Shown: in pieces, positions 1-7,476 of the stretch
How positions within the stretch are numbered: the first letter of the stretch is position 1
Layout of the letters: each line of letters starts with the position of its first letter
Assembly: GCA_039808585.1 (NCBI GenBank)
Contig: JBDHTJ010000057.1
Span: 1 to 27,108 of the forward strand
Direction of reading: 5' to 3'
DNA: 27,108 nt
Source of the DNA: AWTP1-13 sp039808585
GTDB taxonomy: Bacteria; Pseudomonadota; Alphaproteobacteria; Rhizobiales; Hyphomicrobiaceae
Notes under the pieces: generated by a model
Told to the model about the DNA's origin: nothing
Databases searched by the model: none
What the model saw: only the letters and a program-made list of their open reading frames with translations
Made by a program: the position numbers and the translations under genes

Positions 1-419
1 TCGGTGTTCAGGTTCAGCAGCGTGTACATCGGCAGCGGCTGGTTGTTCTGGATCACCTTGCCGGTGGTGTAGAGATGCGCCTTGGGCCGCAGGATGTGCC
101 CGCCGTCGATGCCGTTGGCCTTGGTGCCGAGCGCCATGTTGTCCCGCGTGGCACCCCACGAGGCCTGCTTCAGCACCTCCATCTCCGGCAGGCCGTGCTT
201 GTCGAAGAAGCCTTTCTCTTTCGCGATGATGAGCGGCGAAGCATCGGTCAATGCGATGTAGCCGAGCTTCGTGCCTTTCACTTCGGGGCCGGCGCCCCAG
301 GCGACGTGGGCGCCGCCGATGAAGCTGGCTTTCGCAGCGGCGATCACAGCCGCAGTACTGCCCGACGCTTTCAGGAAGCGGCGGCGGGAGAGAGTGGCGT
401 TTGGCTTGCGGCTGGTCAT
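1..419 (-). CDS. nrtA: Nitrate ABC transporter substrate-binding protein (NrtA/CmpA family), 3' end outside window
   Basis: The N-terminal 139 residues of a periplasmic nitrate-type binding protein; the rest lies beyond the window start. The start ATG at 419-417 follows an AAGAGGA ribosome site. Residues 11-17 (SRRRFLK) followed by an Ala-rich stretch form a twin-arginine (Tat) signal, so the protein is exported folded, as is usual for NrtA. After the signal the sequence runs through GYIALTDASPLIIAKEKGFF and later DGGHILRPKAHLYTTGKV, both characteristic of the NrtA/CmpA/NasF group that binds nitrate, nitrite or bicarbonate. Its position downstream of nasT-nasS, behind a leader with an attenuator-like hairpin, argues for nitrate rather than bicarbonate. 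A permease and ATPase would be expected further left, outside the window. Family call is firm; the exact ligand is inferred from context. Confidence 0.9.
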   Translation of the reverse strand, partial: MTSRKPNATLSRRRFLKASGSTAAVIAAAKASFIGGAHVAWGAGPEVKGTKLGYIALTDASPLIIAKEKGFFDKHGLPEMEVLKQASWGATRDNMALGTKANGIDGGHILRPKAHLYTTGKVIQNNQPLPMYTLLNLNT

Positions 420-478
420 GCTGTGGTCCTCTTCCAGGTCCCCTGGTGCAGCGAGCAGGCACAAGCCCTTTCGCCAAT

Positions 479-535
479 AAAAAAGCCGCGTGCCTGAAGC
501 TGCGCCGTGAAGCGCACTTTCCCCAGGTCAGCGGC
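479..535 (-). terminator. Terminator-like attenuator hairpin in the nrtA leader
   Basis: On the minus strand, GCCGC (535-531) pairs with GCGGC (489-485), CCTG (527-524) with CAGG (496-493), AAG with CTT, and TGCGC (516-512) with GCGCA (505-501). Together these close a six-base loop, TTCACG. The stem is followed at once by six U residues (484-479). This is an intrinsic terminator about 60 nt before the nrtA start codon and after the candidate promoter. Such a terminator in the leader of a NasT-controlled gene is the expected target of antitermination. Confidence 0.65.
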
Positions 536-561
536 GTTGCTTGTGGCCCTTCGTTGAGCCG

Positions 562-582
562 GGCGACGCGCAAGGCGCCGCC
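562..582 (-). promoter_or_regulatory. Leader hairpin upstream of the nrtA attenuator
   Basis: On the minus-strand RNA an 8-bp stem (GGCGGCGC with GCGTCGCC, one G-U pair) closes a five-base loop CTTGC. It lies between the predicted start of transcription and the larger terminator-like hairpin at 535-479. ANTAR proteins such as NasT bind paired small hairpins in leaders of this kind, but the loop here is not the hexaloop with conserved A and G reported for them. The assignment as a NasT target is therefore only tentative. Confidence 0.35.
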
Positions 583-598
583 GTTCGATCCCTCTTCA

Positions 599-615
599 AT
601 CAAGGATCGTGCCAA
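599..615 (-). promoter_or_regulatory. Candidate sigma-54 (RpoN) promoter for nrtA
   Basis: Read on the minus strand, positions 615-599 give TTGGCACGATCCTTGAT. This matches the RpoN consensus YTGGCACGRNNNTTGCW at every defined base except the C of the -12 GC, which is A here. Transcription would begin near 588, giving a leader of about 170 nt ahead of nrtA. An RpoN/NtrC promoter is the usual general nitrogen control on nitrate assimilation operons. The off-consensus -12 element leaves some doubt. Confidence 0.6.
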
Positions 616-781
616 CTGAGGGCGCGCACGGATCTGCGCGGTTTTTCAGGGGATTGAAGCGAAGTGCAGATGCAGCCGATCACACACCTGCTGCTGGCGG
701 CCTATGCAGAGCTGCGCACACGCGGCTGTTTTTTTGTGCAGTGCGCAATGAGGCGCCAACGCTTTCGCGCGACGCCGTCGC

Positions 782-1975
782 TCACACGGACCGGCGGATC
801 TGCCAGGGCGCGAGATGCCCGGCAATGTCGTCGTCACGGAACGCAGGCCCCGCAAAAGCCCCGACGCCATCGATGGGCGCCTGCAGCGTCATGGCTCCGT
901 CATTCCGCACGAAGCGGTCGAAGAGGTCTGGGCGGAACACGGCCTTGGCGTCGCGCAGCAGCTCCGCCGACAGAGGCGCTTGGCCCCACCGCACCATCTG
1001 CGCGTAGAGCCACGCCGCCTGCACCGGATTGGGCCGCGCAGCCCCCTCGCGACCGATGAGCAGATAATGATCGCTGCTCCGGACGGTGCCGTCTGGCGCG
1101 ACTTTCAGCCGTCCCTCGAGCGTACGCAGGATCACCTCCGGCGCTACGCCGATACGGTTCGGTGCACTCAGTATCCGCGCCACTTCCTTGTGGTTGGCCG
1201 GCTCTTCCGCAAACATCGCCGCCTTGTGGTGCGCCCGTATCAGCGCGCCCATGACGTCAGGATTGCGCTCCGCCCAGGACGCGCGCATGGCGAGCACCTT
1301 CTCCGCCGCCCGCTCCAGGATCTCCGATACGAAATGCAGGATGTGCGCGATGCCGAGATCGACGGCCACCGAGTTCCAGGGCGCCCCGACGCAGAAAGCA
1401 TCGACCTGCCCCTTGGTGATGCTGTCCACCATGAACGGCGGCGGCAATACCACGAGGCGAACATCCTCGTCGGGATCGACGCCGCCTGAAGCCATCCAGA
1501 ACCGCAGCTGATAATTGTGCGTCGAATAGGGGAACGTCATGCCGAACGTCAGCGGCTCTTTGCCTTCCCGCTTTCGCCGCGCGACCACACGCGCCAGCGC
1601 CGCCGCCGTCACGCCGGGCTTTGTCGCATCCCCGTCGGCCTCCGCGATGATGGCCTGGTAGAGCGCCGTCGTCACCGTGATGGCATTGCCGTTGACCCCG
1701 AGATTGAAGGGCGCGATCAGCGGCGCACGGAAATGGCCAAGCCCCAGCGACGACGCGATCGCCACTGGCGCCAGCAGGTGCGCGGCATCGAACTGTCCGA
1801 TGTTGAGCCTGTCGCGCACGTTCGACCAGGAAACCTCGCGCACCAGTTCGATCTGCAGGCCTTCCGCCGCCGCAAAGCCCTTGTCCACCGCCACGATCAG
1901 GGCCGTCGCATCGGCCAGCGGGATATACCCGATGCGGAGCTTTTCGGAGGAACCGGCTGTGGGCGATGTCGGCAT
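782..1975 (-). CDS. nasS: NasS nitrate/nitrite sensor protein
   Basis: A 397-residue member of the NrtA/CmpA periplasmic-binding-protein fold, but with no signal peptide or Tat motif: the mature fold starts directly at about residue 12 (KLRIGYIPLADATALIVA). A cytoplasmic NrtA-like protein next to nasT is the hallmark of NasS. Known NasS proteins bind nitrate or nitrite and, without ligand, hold NasT in an inactive complex. Other family signatures include the stretch around PFNLGVNGNAIT and FGMTFPYSTHNYQLRFW. The start ATG lies 9 nt after the nasT stop, so the two are co-transcribed, in the order nasT-nasS seen in Paracoccus. The 362 bp downstream, before nrtA, hold the promoter and attenuator described separately. 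Identity is firm from sequence and context together. Confidence 0.88.
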   Translation of the reverse strand: MPTSPTAGSSEKLRIGYIPLADATALIVAVDKGFAAAEGLQIELVREVSWSNVRDRLNIGQFDAAHLLAPVAIASSLGLGHFRAPLIAPFNLGVNGNAITVTTALYQAIIAEADGDATKPGVTAAALARVVARRKREGKEPLTFGMTFPYSTHNYQLRFWMASGGVDPDEDVRLVVLPPPFMVDSITKGQVDAFCVGAPWNSVAVDLGIAHILHFVSEILERAAEKVLAMRASWAERNPDVMGALIRAHHKAAMFAEEPANHKEVARILSAPNRIGVAPEVILRTLEGRLKVAPDGTVRSSDHYLLIGREGAARPNPVQAAWLYAQMVRWGQAPLSAELLRDAKAVFRPDLFDRFVRNDGAMTLQAPIDGVGAFAGPAFRDDDIAGHLAPWQIRRSV

Positions 1976-1984
1976 GGGACCGGC

Positions 1985-2602
1985 TCAGCCTTTCAAGAGA
2001 TCAAATGTATTCACAAGCCCCTCGGCGACATCCACGATGCGTTTGCCAGAGCTCATGGCCGTCTTGCGCAGCAGCGCGTAGGCAGCCTCTTCGTCGAGAT
2101 CGCGGCTCTTCATCAGGATGCCCTTGGCCTTCTCGATCACCTTGCGATCTTTCAGCGCGCTTTTCGTCTCTTCCAATTCCGTGCGCAGGCGCTCGAACGC
2201 ATTGAAGCGCGAGATCGTCATGTCGAGGATGGAGCGTACATGCTCCTTCTTCAGGCCATCGACGATGTAGGCGCTCACACCCGCCTCGATCGCCGACGTG
2301 ATGGTATCGCGATCGGAATGGTCGACGAACATCGCCACCGGTCGGCGCACGATGCGCGACACCTGGAACATTTGCTCCAGCACGTCGCGGCGCGGATTTT
2401 CCAGATCGATGATGATGACGTCGGGGTCGAGCGTGTAGATGCGCTCGAGAAGGCCCGTCGCGTCGTCGAGCACCATCACGTCGTTGAAGCCGGCGTCCTT
2501 CAGGCCCGCTTCGAGGATGGCGCGCCGGATCGGGTTCTCGTCGATGACGAGCACTTTGAGCGGGGCATCGGGCGAGGGCGATGGCAAGGCGTCTGGCACC
2601 AC
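1985..2602 (-). CDS. nasT: NasT ANTAR-domain antiterminator response regulator
   Basis: A 205-residue two-domain protein. Residues 15-130 form a receiver domain (LKVLVIDEN at 15-23; the aspartate of IIIDLENP, D66, sits at the phosphoacceptor position). Residues about 140-200 form an ANTAR RNA-binding domain (ALKDRKVIEKAKGILM, then EEAAYALLRKTAM). The Lys normally found near the end of a canonical receiver is not obvious in the segment MFVDHSD. This fits the family view that NasT is controlled by binding NasS rather than by phosphorylation. NasT binds leader RNA and prevents termination ahead of nitrate assimilation genes; the hairpin at 535-479 is the obvious local candidate. The start is a GTG (2602-2600); no ribosome site stands out, and nearby in-frame alternatives are lacking. 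Confidence 0.9.
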   Translation of the reverse strand: MVPDALPSPSPDAPLKVLVIDENPIRRAILEAGLKDAGFNDVMVLDDATGLLERIYTLDPDVIIIDLENPRRDVLEQMFQVSRIVRRPVAMFVDHSDRDTITSAIEAGVSAYIVDGLKKEHVRSILDMTISRFNAFERLRTELEETKSALKDRKVIEKAKGILMKSRDLDEEAAYALLRKTAMSSGKRIVDVAEGLVNTFDLLKG

Positions 2603-2698
2603 GGTGTCTGATGCCAGAAGCTTACCTGCTTCGCCGACCCACGCAATTGGGAACCCGTGCCGCGGCGTGAGGCATCTGCTGCTTTTTGCAGCTTGAAC

Positions 2699-3559
2699 TC
2701 AGCTGAAGGTCGCAAGCCCGTTGTTCAGGACGATGACGTCACGCTCCACCACGCGCGCCCGAAACGACGCCTGTCCCTTGCCGGTCCAGATCTCCGTACG
2801 GATCGTCTCTCCAGGATAGACGGGTGAGGAGAAGCGGACTTTCAGGCTGGAAAGCCGCGCCGCATCGTTGCCGCAGCACGCCTTGAGGATGGCGCGGCCG
2901 GCGACGGCATAGGTGCACAGCCCATGCAGGATCGGTGCTTTGAAGCCACCTTTCGCGGCCACTTCGGGATCGGCATGCAGCGGATTGCGATCGCCGCACA
3001 GCCGATAGATGAGCGCCGCGTTGGCAGCCGTCTTGATGTCCACCTTGATCTGCGGCTCTCCCGCGGGAAGCGCATGCGGCTCGGGCTGCGGCCCGCTCTT
3101 GCCGCCGAAGCCGCCATCGCCGCGCAGCATCGTCGTCGAGGCCATGGTGGCGATCTTGTCGCCCGTGGCCTTGTCGAACAGCGTGCGTTCCGAATAGAGC
3201 ACGGCGCCCTTGTCGGCACCCTTGTCCAGGATGTCGGTCACGCGTCCCTTGCCGACGATGGTGCCGGCCGCCGGCAGCGGCTTGTGCAGCGTCAGCGACT
3301 GCTCGCCGTGCAGGACTTTCGCGGCATTGACGCCCGTTTCCTTGTTGCCGAGCCAGAAGCCCGGATATGCAATCACCACTGCCATCGTCGGCAGCGCCTG
3401 CAGGTTCTTCTCGTAGACGAACTTGAGATCGTCGGGCTCCGCCGCAGGGTCGGATGCGCAGCCGGCGCCCAGCGCATACAGCATCGTATCCTTGTCGGTG
3501 TAGGCGTGCTCGATCTCGGGGAACTTCCAGTTGAGCAGCTTGTTTGGATCGATGGCCAT
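2699..3559 (-). CDS. MaoC-family enoyl-CoA hydratase 2
   Basis: A 286-residue protein of the double-hotdog hydratase-2 type. Residues 1-150 form a degenerate N-terminal hotdog. The C-terminal hotdog carries the active-site motif GDRNPLHADP with D190, N192 and H195, followed by LHGLCTYAVAG (H212). This Asp/His pair hydrates trans-2-enoyl-CoA to (R)-3-hydroxyacyl-CoA. The length matches bacterial and peroxisomal hydratase-2 domains. The start ATG has a GAGAGGAA ribosome site about 8 nt upstream. It lies upstream of and codirectional with nasT, 96 bp away, but nothing links it to nitrate metabolism. The true acyl substrate (fatty acid, side chain or PHA precursor) cannot be read from sequence. 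Confidence 0.85.
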   Translation of the reverse strand: MAIDPNKLLNWKFPEIEHAYTDKDTMLYALGAGCASDPAAEPDDLKFVYEKNLQALPTMAVVIAYPGFWLGNKETGVNAAKVLHGEQSLTLHKPLPAAGTIVGKGRVTDILDKGADKGAVLYSERTLFDKATGDKIATMASTTMLRGDGGFGGKSGPQPEPHALPAGEPQIKVDIKTAANAALIYRLCGDRNPLHADPEVAAKGGFKAPILHGLCTYAVAGRAILKACCGNDAARLSSLKVRFSSPVYPGETIRTEIWTGKGQASFRARVVERDVIVLNNGLATFS

Positions 3560-3951
3560 CGCGCGTTCCTCTCGTTGTCTTGCTTCTCCGCACTGGTAGC
3601 CCTGCGCCGCACACGCTGCAATGTGCGGTGGGCATCGGAAAAAGACTTCGGCAATGCGAACGGCGCTCGCGGGCCCGCCTGCGGATGCGCCCCGGCAATC
3701 ACCCCGAGCCCCCTATGTGCTCTCCGCCGCGCTTCCTATGTTCTGTGCGCACGGGGCTCCCCTGGGCCGGCCCCGGGTGCCATGCCGGTCAAGCTGCCGC
3801 CCGCAAAATTGCGCGCCCTTCAACTTTTTTCGCCGCCCCTCTTGCAGTCATTGCCTTCTGATGCCATCTATGTAAAAGTAATAAACATTGACATTGAAAC
3901 TGCGACTTTGAAACTGAACCACTGGATCACAGCCTGAAAGGACTGATGGCG
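3560..3951. promoter_or_regulatory. Divergent intergenic region with an AT-rich promoter-like end
   Basis: About 390 bp between the hydratase (minus) and the DUF2852 gene (plus), with no convincing gene. The left two thirds are GC-rich and featureless apart from short GC palindromes. The right end, about 3865-3920, is clearly AT-rich. It has TTGACA at 3888-3893 and two direct copies of TTGAAACTG (3894-3902 and 3908-3916, 14 bp apart). The promoter of the DUF2852 gene is probably here, but I cannot place a confident -10 box. Confidence 0.4.
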
Positions 3952-4389
3952 ATGTCTGACGTTGCTGCGCGGATCGACGACTTCGGCAGGCCAGCATGGA
4001 TCGCACTCATGGTGATTGGCTTCATCGTCTTCTGGCCGGTGGGGCTTGCGATCCTGGCCTACATCATATGGAGCGGACGGATGGGCGGATGCGGACGTTA
4101 TCGGGACGTGAGTGAATGGCGTGACCGCGCGGCAGAACGCTGGGAACGCAAGCGTGAACGCTGGGAGCGCCGCTGGGGAAACCCGTCGCTGCGCCCCTCC
4201 GGCAACCGCGCCTTCGACGAATACCGCGAGGACGCGTTGCGCCGGCTCGAGGATGAAGCGCGTGAATTCAAGGATTTCCTGGAGCGTCTGCGTCACGCCA
4301 AGGATCGCGCCGAGTTCGACGAGTTCATGAAGGAGCGCCGCAACAAGGGCCCTGGCCCGGATGTCGCGCAAGGGCCGGCTTCAGCCTAG
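3952..4389 (+). CDS. DUF2852 single-pass membrane protein
   Basis: A short protein (145 residues from the chosen start) of the DUF2852 family, common in alphaproteobacteria and without known function. One transmembrane helix is visible near the N-terminus (WIALMVIGFIVFWPVGLAIL). It is followed by a highly charged, Arg/Glu-rich, probably helical cytoplasmic tail with heptad-like WERKRERWERRW and later FLERLRHAKDRAEFDEFM. Two ATGs compete, 3946 and 3952. The AAAGGA ribosome site at 3937-3942 is 9 nt from the second and only 3 nt from the first, so 3952 is preferred. It is monocistronic, ending in the terminator at 4420-4448. Family assignment is from recognition of this architecture. Confidence 0.8.
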   Translation: MSDVAARIDDFGRPAWIALMVIGFIVFWPVGLAILAYIIWSGRMGGCGRYRDVSEWRDRAAERWERKRERWERRWGNPSLRPSGNRAFDEYREDALRRLEDEAREFKDFLERLRHAKDRAEFDEFMKERRNKGPGPDVAQGPASA

Positions 4390-4419
4390 CCCGGATCTTC
4401 AGGCAACACACTGAATCGA

Positions 4420-4448
4420 AGAAGGCCGGCAACCGCTGGCCTTCTTTT
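4420..4448 (+). terminator. Intrinsic terminator after the DUF2852 gene
   Basis: An 11-bp stem, AGAAGGCCGGC with GCTGGCCTTCT (one G-T pair), closes the tetraloop AACC and runs into TTT. It lies between two convergent genes, so it may also stop transcripts of the minus-strand BamE gene, although the U-rich tail is weaker in that direction. Confidence 0.85.
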
Positions 4449-4462
4449 ATTTGGAATGTCCC

Positions 4463-4945
4463 CTAATCCAGGCCGAATTGCTTGGCGCCCAGATTGCGGA
4501 ACAGCGCTTTCAGGATGTTCTCGTCGCGGGCGTGTGTCGGCGTCTCGTTCTTGACGTAGTCGAACACCTTCCCATCCTTCAGCCCATACTGCGCGACCCG
4601 GTCCACGGTTCCCAGCGGCGTGAAATACACGGCAAGCACCGTGCGATCTTTCTCCGTCGGCTTGAAGAACGCCTTCTGTGTCGAGGTGCTGGAAATGTAA
4701 TAAAAGGCGCTGCCGCCGCTGACAGCCGCCGTGGTCGTGGGCGTGCCGAGGGCTGTGCGGACCTGGTCCTGGCTCATGCCCACCTGCACCTGCTGCAGGT
4801 CGCTCTCCTGGAACAGGTGGCCGTGCCGGGTTACAGTTTCAGCGCACGCCGTCAGCACCAGCGCAGCAGCAAGCGCTGCGGCCAGCGCCTGCTTCCGGCG
4901 GGGAACGCGCCCGCATTCGCCAGCGCTATCGCGCACCTCTGTCAA
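4463..4945 (-). CDS. bamE: Outer membrane assembly lipoprotein BamE (SmpA/OmlA)
   Basis: A 160-residue lipoprotein. An N-terminal hydrophobic signal ends in the lipobox LTAC (C34), the site of lipid attachment. The mature part has the SmpA/OmlA fold: an early helix with VQVGMSQDQVRTALGTPT, the family's most conserved stretch, then strands with AFYYISS and VLAVYF. BamE is a small subunit of the BAM complex that inserts beta-barrel proteins into the outer membrane. The start is a TTG at 4945-4943, chosen because GAGGGG lies 6 nt upstream; the N-terminal stretch before the hydrophobic core is rather long. It is divergent from the bc1 chaperone gene and shares a short promoter region with it, the usual alphaproteobacterial arrangement. 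Confidence 0.85.
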   Translation of the reverse strand: MTEVRDSAGECGRVPRRKQALAAALAAALVLTACAETVTRHGHLFQESDLQQVQVGMSQDQVRTALGTPTTTAAVSGGSAFYYISSTSTQKAFFKPTEKDRTVLAVYFTPLGTVDRVAQYGLKDGKVFDYVKNETPTHARDENILKALFRNLGAKQFGLD

Positions 4946-5104
4946 TCTTCACCCCTCGCAAGAATGGCCCGGGTCGGGAATCGCCCTAGTCATGGGAGCA
5001 CGTCCCCGGCTAGCCCAAGCCTTTCCCCCTTGCAATCTTGGCCGCACCGTCATGCACTGGCAATCGGGCGGCCACCCACGATATACCCCGTTCGGAGACC
5101 TTGC

Positions 5105-5656
5105 ATGCTGAATTGGCTGAAAGAACGGCACGACCGGGGGCGTACGGCACGCGAGCTTTATGGCTCGATTGTGACGCAGGCGCGCCTCGCCCCCTTTTAC
5201 GCCCTGCTGGGCGTTCCCGATACGCCCCGCGGCCGCTTCGAGCTGATCGTGCTGCACACGGCCCTCGTCATGCAGCGCCTGCAGCAGGAAGGGCCCGAGG
5301 GCATCGCCTTGGCCCGCACCCTGGGCGAGACCTTCGTCACCGACATGGACGACAACATGCGGGAGTTGAGCTTTTCAGACCTCGCCGTTCCCCGCGAGGT
5401 GAAAAAGATAGCAGCCGCGCTTTACGACCGCCACAAGTCGATCGCCGCTGCCCTCGATGCCGTGCCCGCCGACAGCGACCCTCTGGCCGAGGCCCTTGCC
5501 CGCCAGCTCGCCTATCTGCAACCCGAAGGAGCCAGTGGCATCGACACGAAGCGCCTCGCCCGCTACACGCGAGATGCTGCCGCTGGTCTCTCCCGTCAGG
5601 ATGCCGCGCTACTGGCATCGAGCGGCCCCGCCTGGCCAATGACCATTGAGAAATAA
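5105..5656 (+). CDS. Ubiquinol-cytochrome c chaperone (CBP3-like)
   Basis: A 183-residue protein of the ubiquinol-cytochrome c chaperone family, the bacterial relative of yeast CBP3, which helps assemble cytochrome b into the bc1 complex. Typical stretches are ARLAPFYALLGVPDTPRGRF, the region after it with LIVLHTALVMQRL, and FVTDMDDNMRELSFSDL. The ATG at 5105 has GGAGA 6 nt upstream. The stop is 10 nt before the ATG of the DUF177 gene, so the two are co-transcribed. In alphaproteobacteria this pair sits between bamE and plsX, as here. The chaperone role is transferred from the family. Confidence 0.85.
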   Translation: MLNWLKERHDRGRTARELYGSIVTQARLAPFYALLGVPDTPRGRFELIVLHTALVMQRLQQEGPEGIALARTLGETFVTDMDDNMRELSFSDLAVPREVKKIAAALYDRHKSIAAALDAVPADSDPLAEALARQLAYLQPEGASGIDTKRLARYTRDAAAGLSRQDAALLASSGPAWPMTIEK

Positions 5657-5666
5657 GGAGTTTTCC

Positions 5667-6200
5667 ATGGTCGACACGTCCAAGGACTACGGTCTGGACC
5701 GCACATGGGACGAGCCCGTGCGCGAGATCCCCGAAGCCGGTCTGGAGCGCGAAAGAAGGGCCAGTGAAACTGAACGCGCCGCGCTCGCCAAGCTCCTGGA
5801 GCTGCCGGCCATGGAGCAATTGCAGGTCCGCTTCCGCATCCGCCCCTCGGCCGGCGGCCGCTACATCCTGAAGGGAAAGCTGACGGCAGAGGTCGAGCAG
5901 ACCTGCGTCGTGACCTTGAAGCGCCTGCACAACCGCGTGGAAGCCGATCTCTCCGCCGCCTTCTGGCCGCAGGCGGAGATTGACGGCCCCGTCGGCGGCG
6001 CGGTCGACGTCGACGATGAACCCGACCTCGAGCCCATCGAGGATGGCCGCCTGCCTGTTGCCCGCGTCGTTTTCGAGACCTTGGCGGCGGCCTTGGACCC
6101 CTTTCCCCGGGCCCCCGATGCCGTGCTCGACTGGAAGCCGCAGGAGGCGGCCACGGGCACCGTCTCGCCGTTCTCCGCGCTCGCCAAACTCAAGAAGTAG
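5667..6200 (+). CDS. DUF177 (YceD-like) protein
   Basis: A 177-residue DUF177 protein. It shows the conserved LTAEVEQTCVVTLKRL stretch and an acidic middle (DVDDEPDLEPIEDG). YceD-type proteins usually neighbour rpmF and plsX and have been linked to 23S rRNA or ribosome maturation. Here rpmF is absent and plsX follows after 166 bp, which is the alphaproteobacterial form of the cluster. The ATG at 5667 was chosen because AAGGAG (5655-5660) is 6 nt upstream and overlaps the stop of the preceding gene, which suggests translational coupling. An upstream TTG in frame (5646) has no ribosome site. Confidence 0.82.
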   Translation: MVDTSKDYGLDRTWDEPVREIPEAGLERERRASETERAALAKLLELPAMEQLQVRFRIRPSAGGRYILKGKLTAEVEQTCVVTLKRLHNRVEADLSAAFWPQAEIDGPVGGAVDVDDEPDLEPIEDGRLPVARVVFETLAAALDPFPRAPDAVLDWKPQEAATGTVSPFSALAKLKK

Positions 6201-6366
6201 GCCGAGCACGCGGGCGTCTGGCAGGCGTGGCTTGCTGGCCGCAATGCAAAAAAGGCCATTGTCTCAAGCGTGCAAAGGGATATGGTCTCGCCGTTTCTAT
6301 CGGGGGTAGCCGCGTTCAGGTCAGGCGGGGAGGCATGGGTCGCCCCGCAACCGCAACGAATGGCTC

Positions 6367-7428
6367 ATGGGGATCATGGCCTCTCAAAGGACGATATCGC
6401 TCGACGCCATGGGGGGAGACTCAGGCCCCGAAGTGGTCGTACCGGGCGCCGCGCTCTTGCTGGAGCGCCATCCGGACCTCAAGTTCTTGATGTTCGGCCG
6501 CGAGGAGCGCGTGCGCCCCTTGCTGGCCCAGCATCCAGATCTCGCCGCCCGCACCCAGCTGACGCACACCGACACCGCCGTCGAGATGCAGGATAAGCCG
6601 AGCCAGGCCGTCCGGCGGGGCAAGGCCTCGAGCATGTGGAAGGCCTTGGACGCCGTCAAGACAGGCCAGGCCGACTTCGCCGTCTCCGCCGGCAACACCG
6701 GCGCGCTGATGGCGATGGCGAAGCTCATCTTTCGCACCATGCCGGGCATCGAACGACCCGCCATCGCCGCCCAATGGCCCACGGTGAAGCGGCCGAGCAT
6801 CGTGCTGGATCTCGGCGCCAACGTCGGCACCAGCGCGCGCGAGCTTTGTGATTTCGCGGTCCTCGGTGCCGCCATGGCTCGCGCCATCCTGCATGTCGAG
6901 CGCCCCACCGTGGCGCTTCTCAACATCGGCGTCGAGGAGATCAAGGGCGTGGAGGAAGTGAAGCAGGCCCATGCCTGGCTCAAGGACGCCGATCTGCCGA
7001 TGGACTACCGCGGCTTCATCGAGGGCGACCAGATCGGCCAGGGCACCGTCGACGTGGTGGTGGTCGAAGGCTTCGCCGGCAACATCGCGCTCAAGACTGC
7101 CGAGGGCACCGCCAAGCAGGTCGCCACCTACATCCGCGAGGCACTGACAAGCTCCGCAATTGCCAAGATCGGCGCACTGATCGCCCAGGGCGGCCTGCGC
7201 AAGCTGAAGGATCGCATGGACCCCCGCCGCTTCAATGGCGGCGTCTTCCTCGGCCTCAACGGCATCGCCATCAAGAGCCACGGCGGCACCGATGCCCTGG
7301 GCTTCGCAACCGCCATCCAAGTAGGCTACGACATGGTCGAGAGTGATATTCTGCGCCGCTTGGGCGCCGATCTCGCGGCCCTGCACGGCAAGCTCGACGA
7401 CAAGGCCGCCAGCAGCGGTACAAACTGA
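6367..7428 (+). CDS. plsX: Phosphate acyltransferase PlsX
   Basis: A 353-residue enzyme that makes acyl-phosphate from acyl-ACP, the first step of PlsX/PlsY phospholipid synthesis, at the inner face of the membrane. Clear signatures are TISLDAMGGDSGPEVVVPGA at the N-terminus, VSAGNTGALMAMA in the middle, LDLGANVG, and VVVEGFAGNIALKTAEG near the C-terminus. Length is normal. The start is uncertain: ATG 6367 has no obvious ribosome site, and ATG 6376 has GGGGA only 2 nt upstream. A strong GGGGAGG (6327-6333) instead precedes an out-of-frame ATG at 6335. plsX is followed by fabH after 48 bp and forms a lipid synthesis unit with it. Confidence 0.95.
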   Translation: MGIMASQRTISLDAMGGDSGPEVVVPGAALLLERHPDLKFLMFGREERVRPLLAQHPDLAARTQLTHTDTAVEMQDKPSQAVRRGKASSMWKALDAVKTGQADFAVSAGNTGALMAMAKLIFRTMPGIERPAIAAQWPTVKRPSIVLDLGANVGTSARELCDFAVLGAAMARAILHVERPTVALLNIGVEEIKGVEEVKQAHAWLKDADLPMDYRGFIEGDQIGQGTVDVVVVEGFAGNIALKTAEGTAKQVATYIREALTSSAIAKIGALIAQGGLRKLKDRMDPRRFNGGVFLGLNGIAIKSHGGTDALGFATAIQVGYDMVESDILRRLGADLAALHGKLDDKAASSGTN

Positions 7429-7476
7429 TACGGTGCGCGCCAGCCCAAGCGCGATGCTGCAGCAACGAGGTGAGAC

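Noticed and set aside
562..582. Assigning the leader hairpin as a proven NasT binding site
   Set aside because: Its loop is five bases and lacks the conserved A and G of ANTAR hexaloops, so it is listed only as a hairpin.
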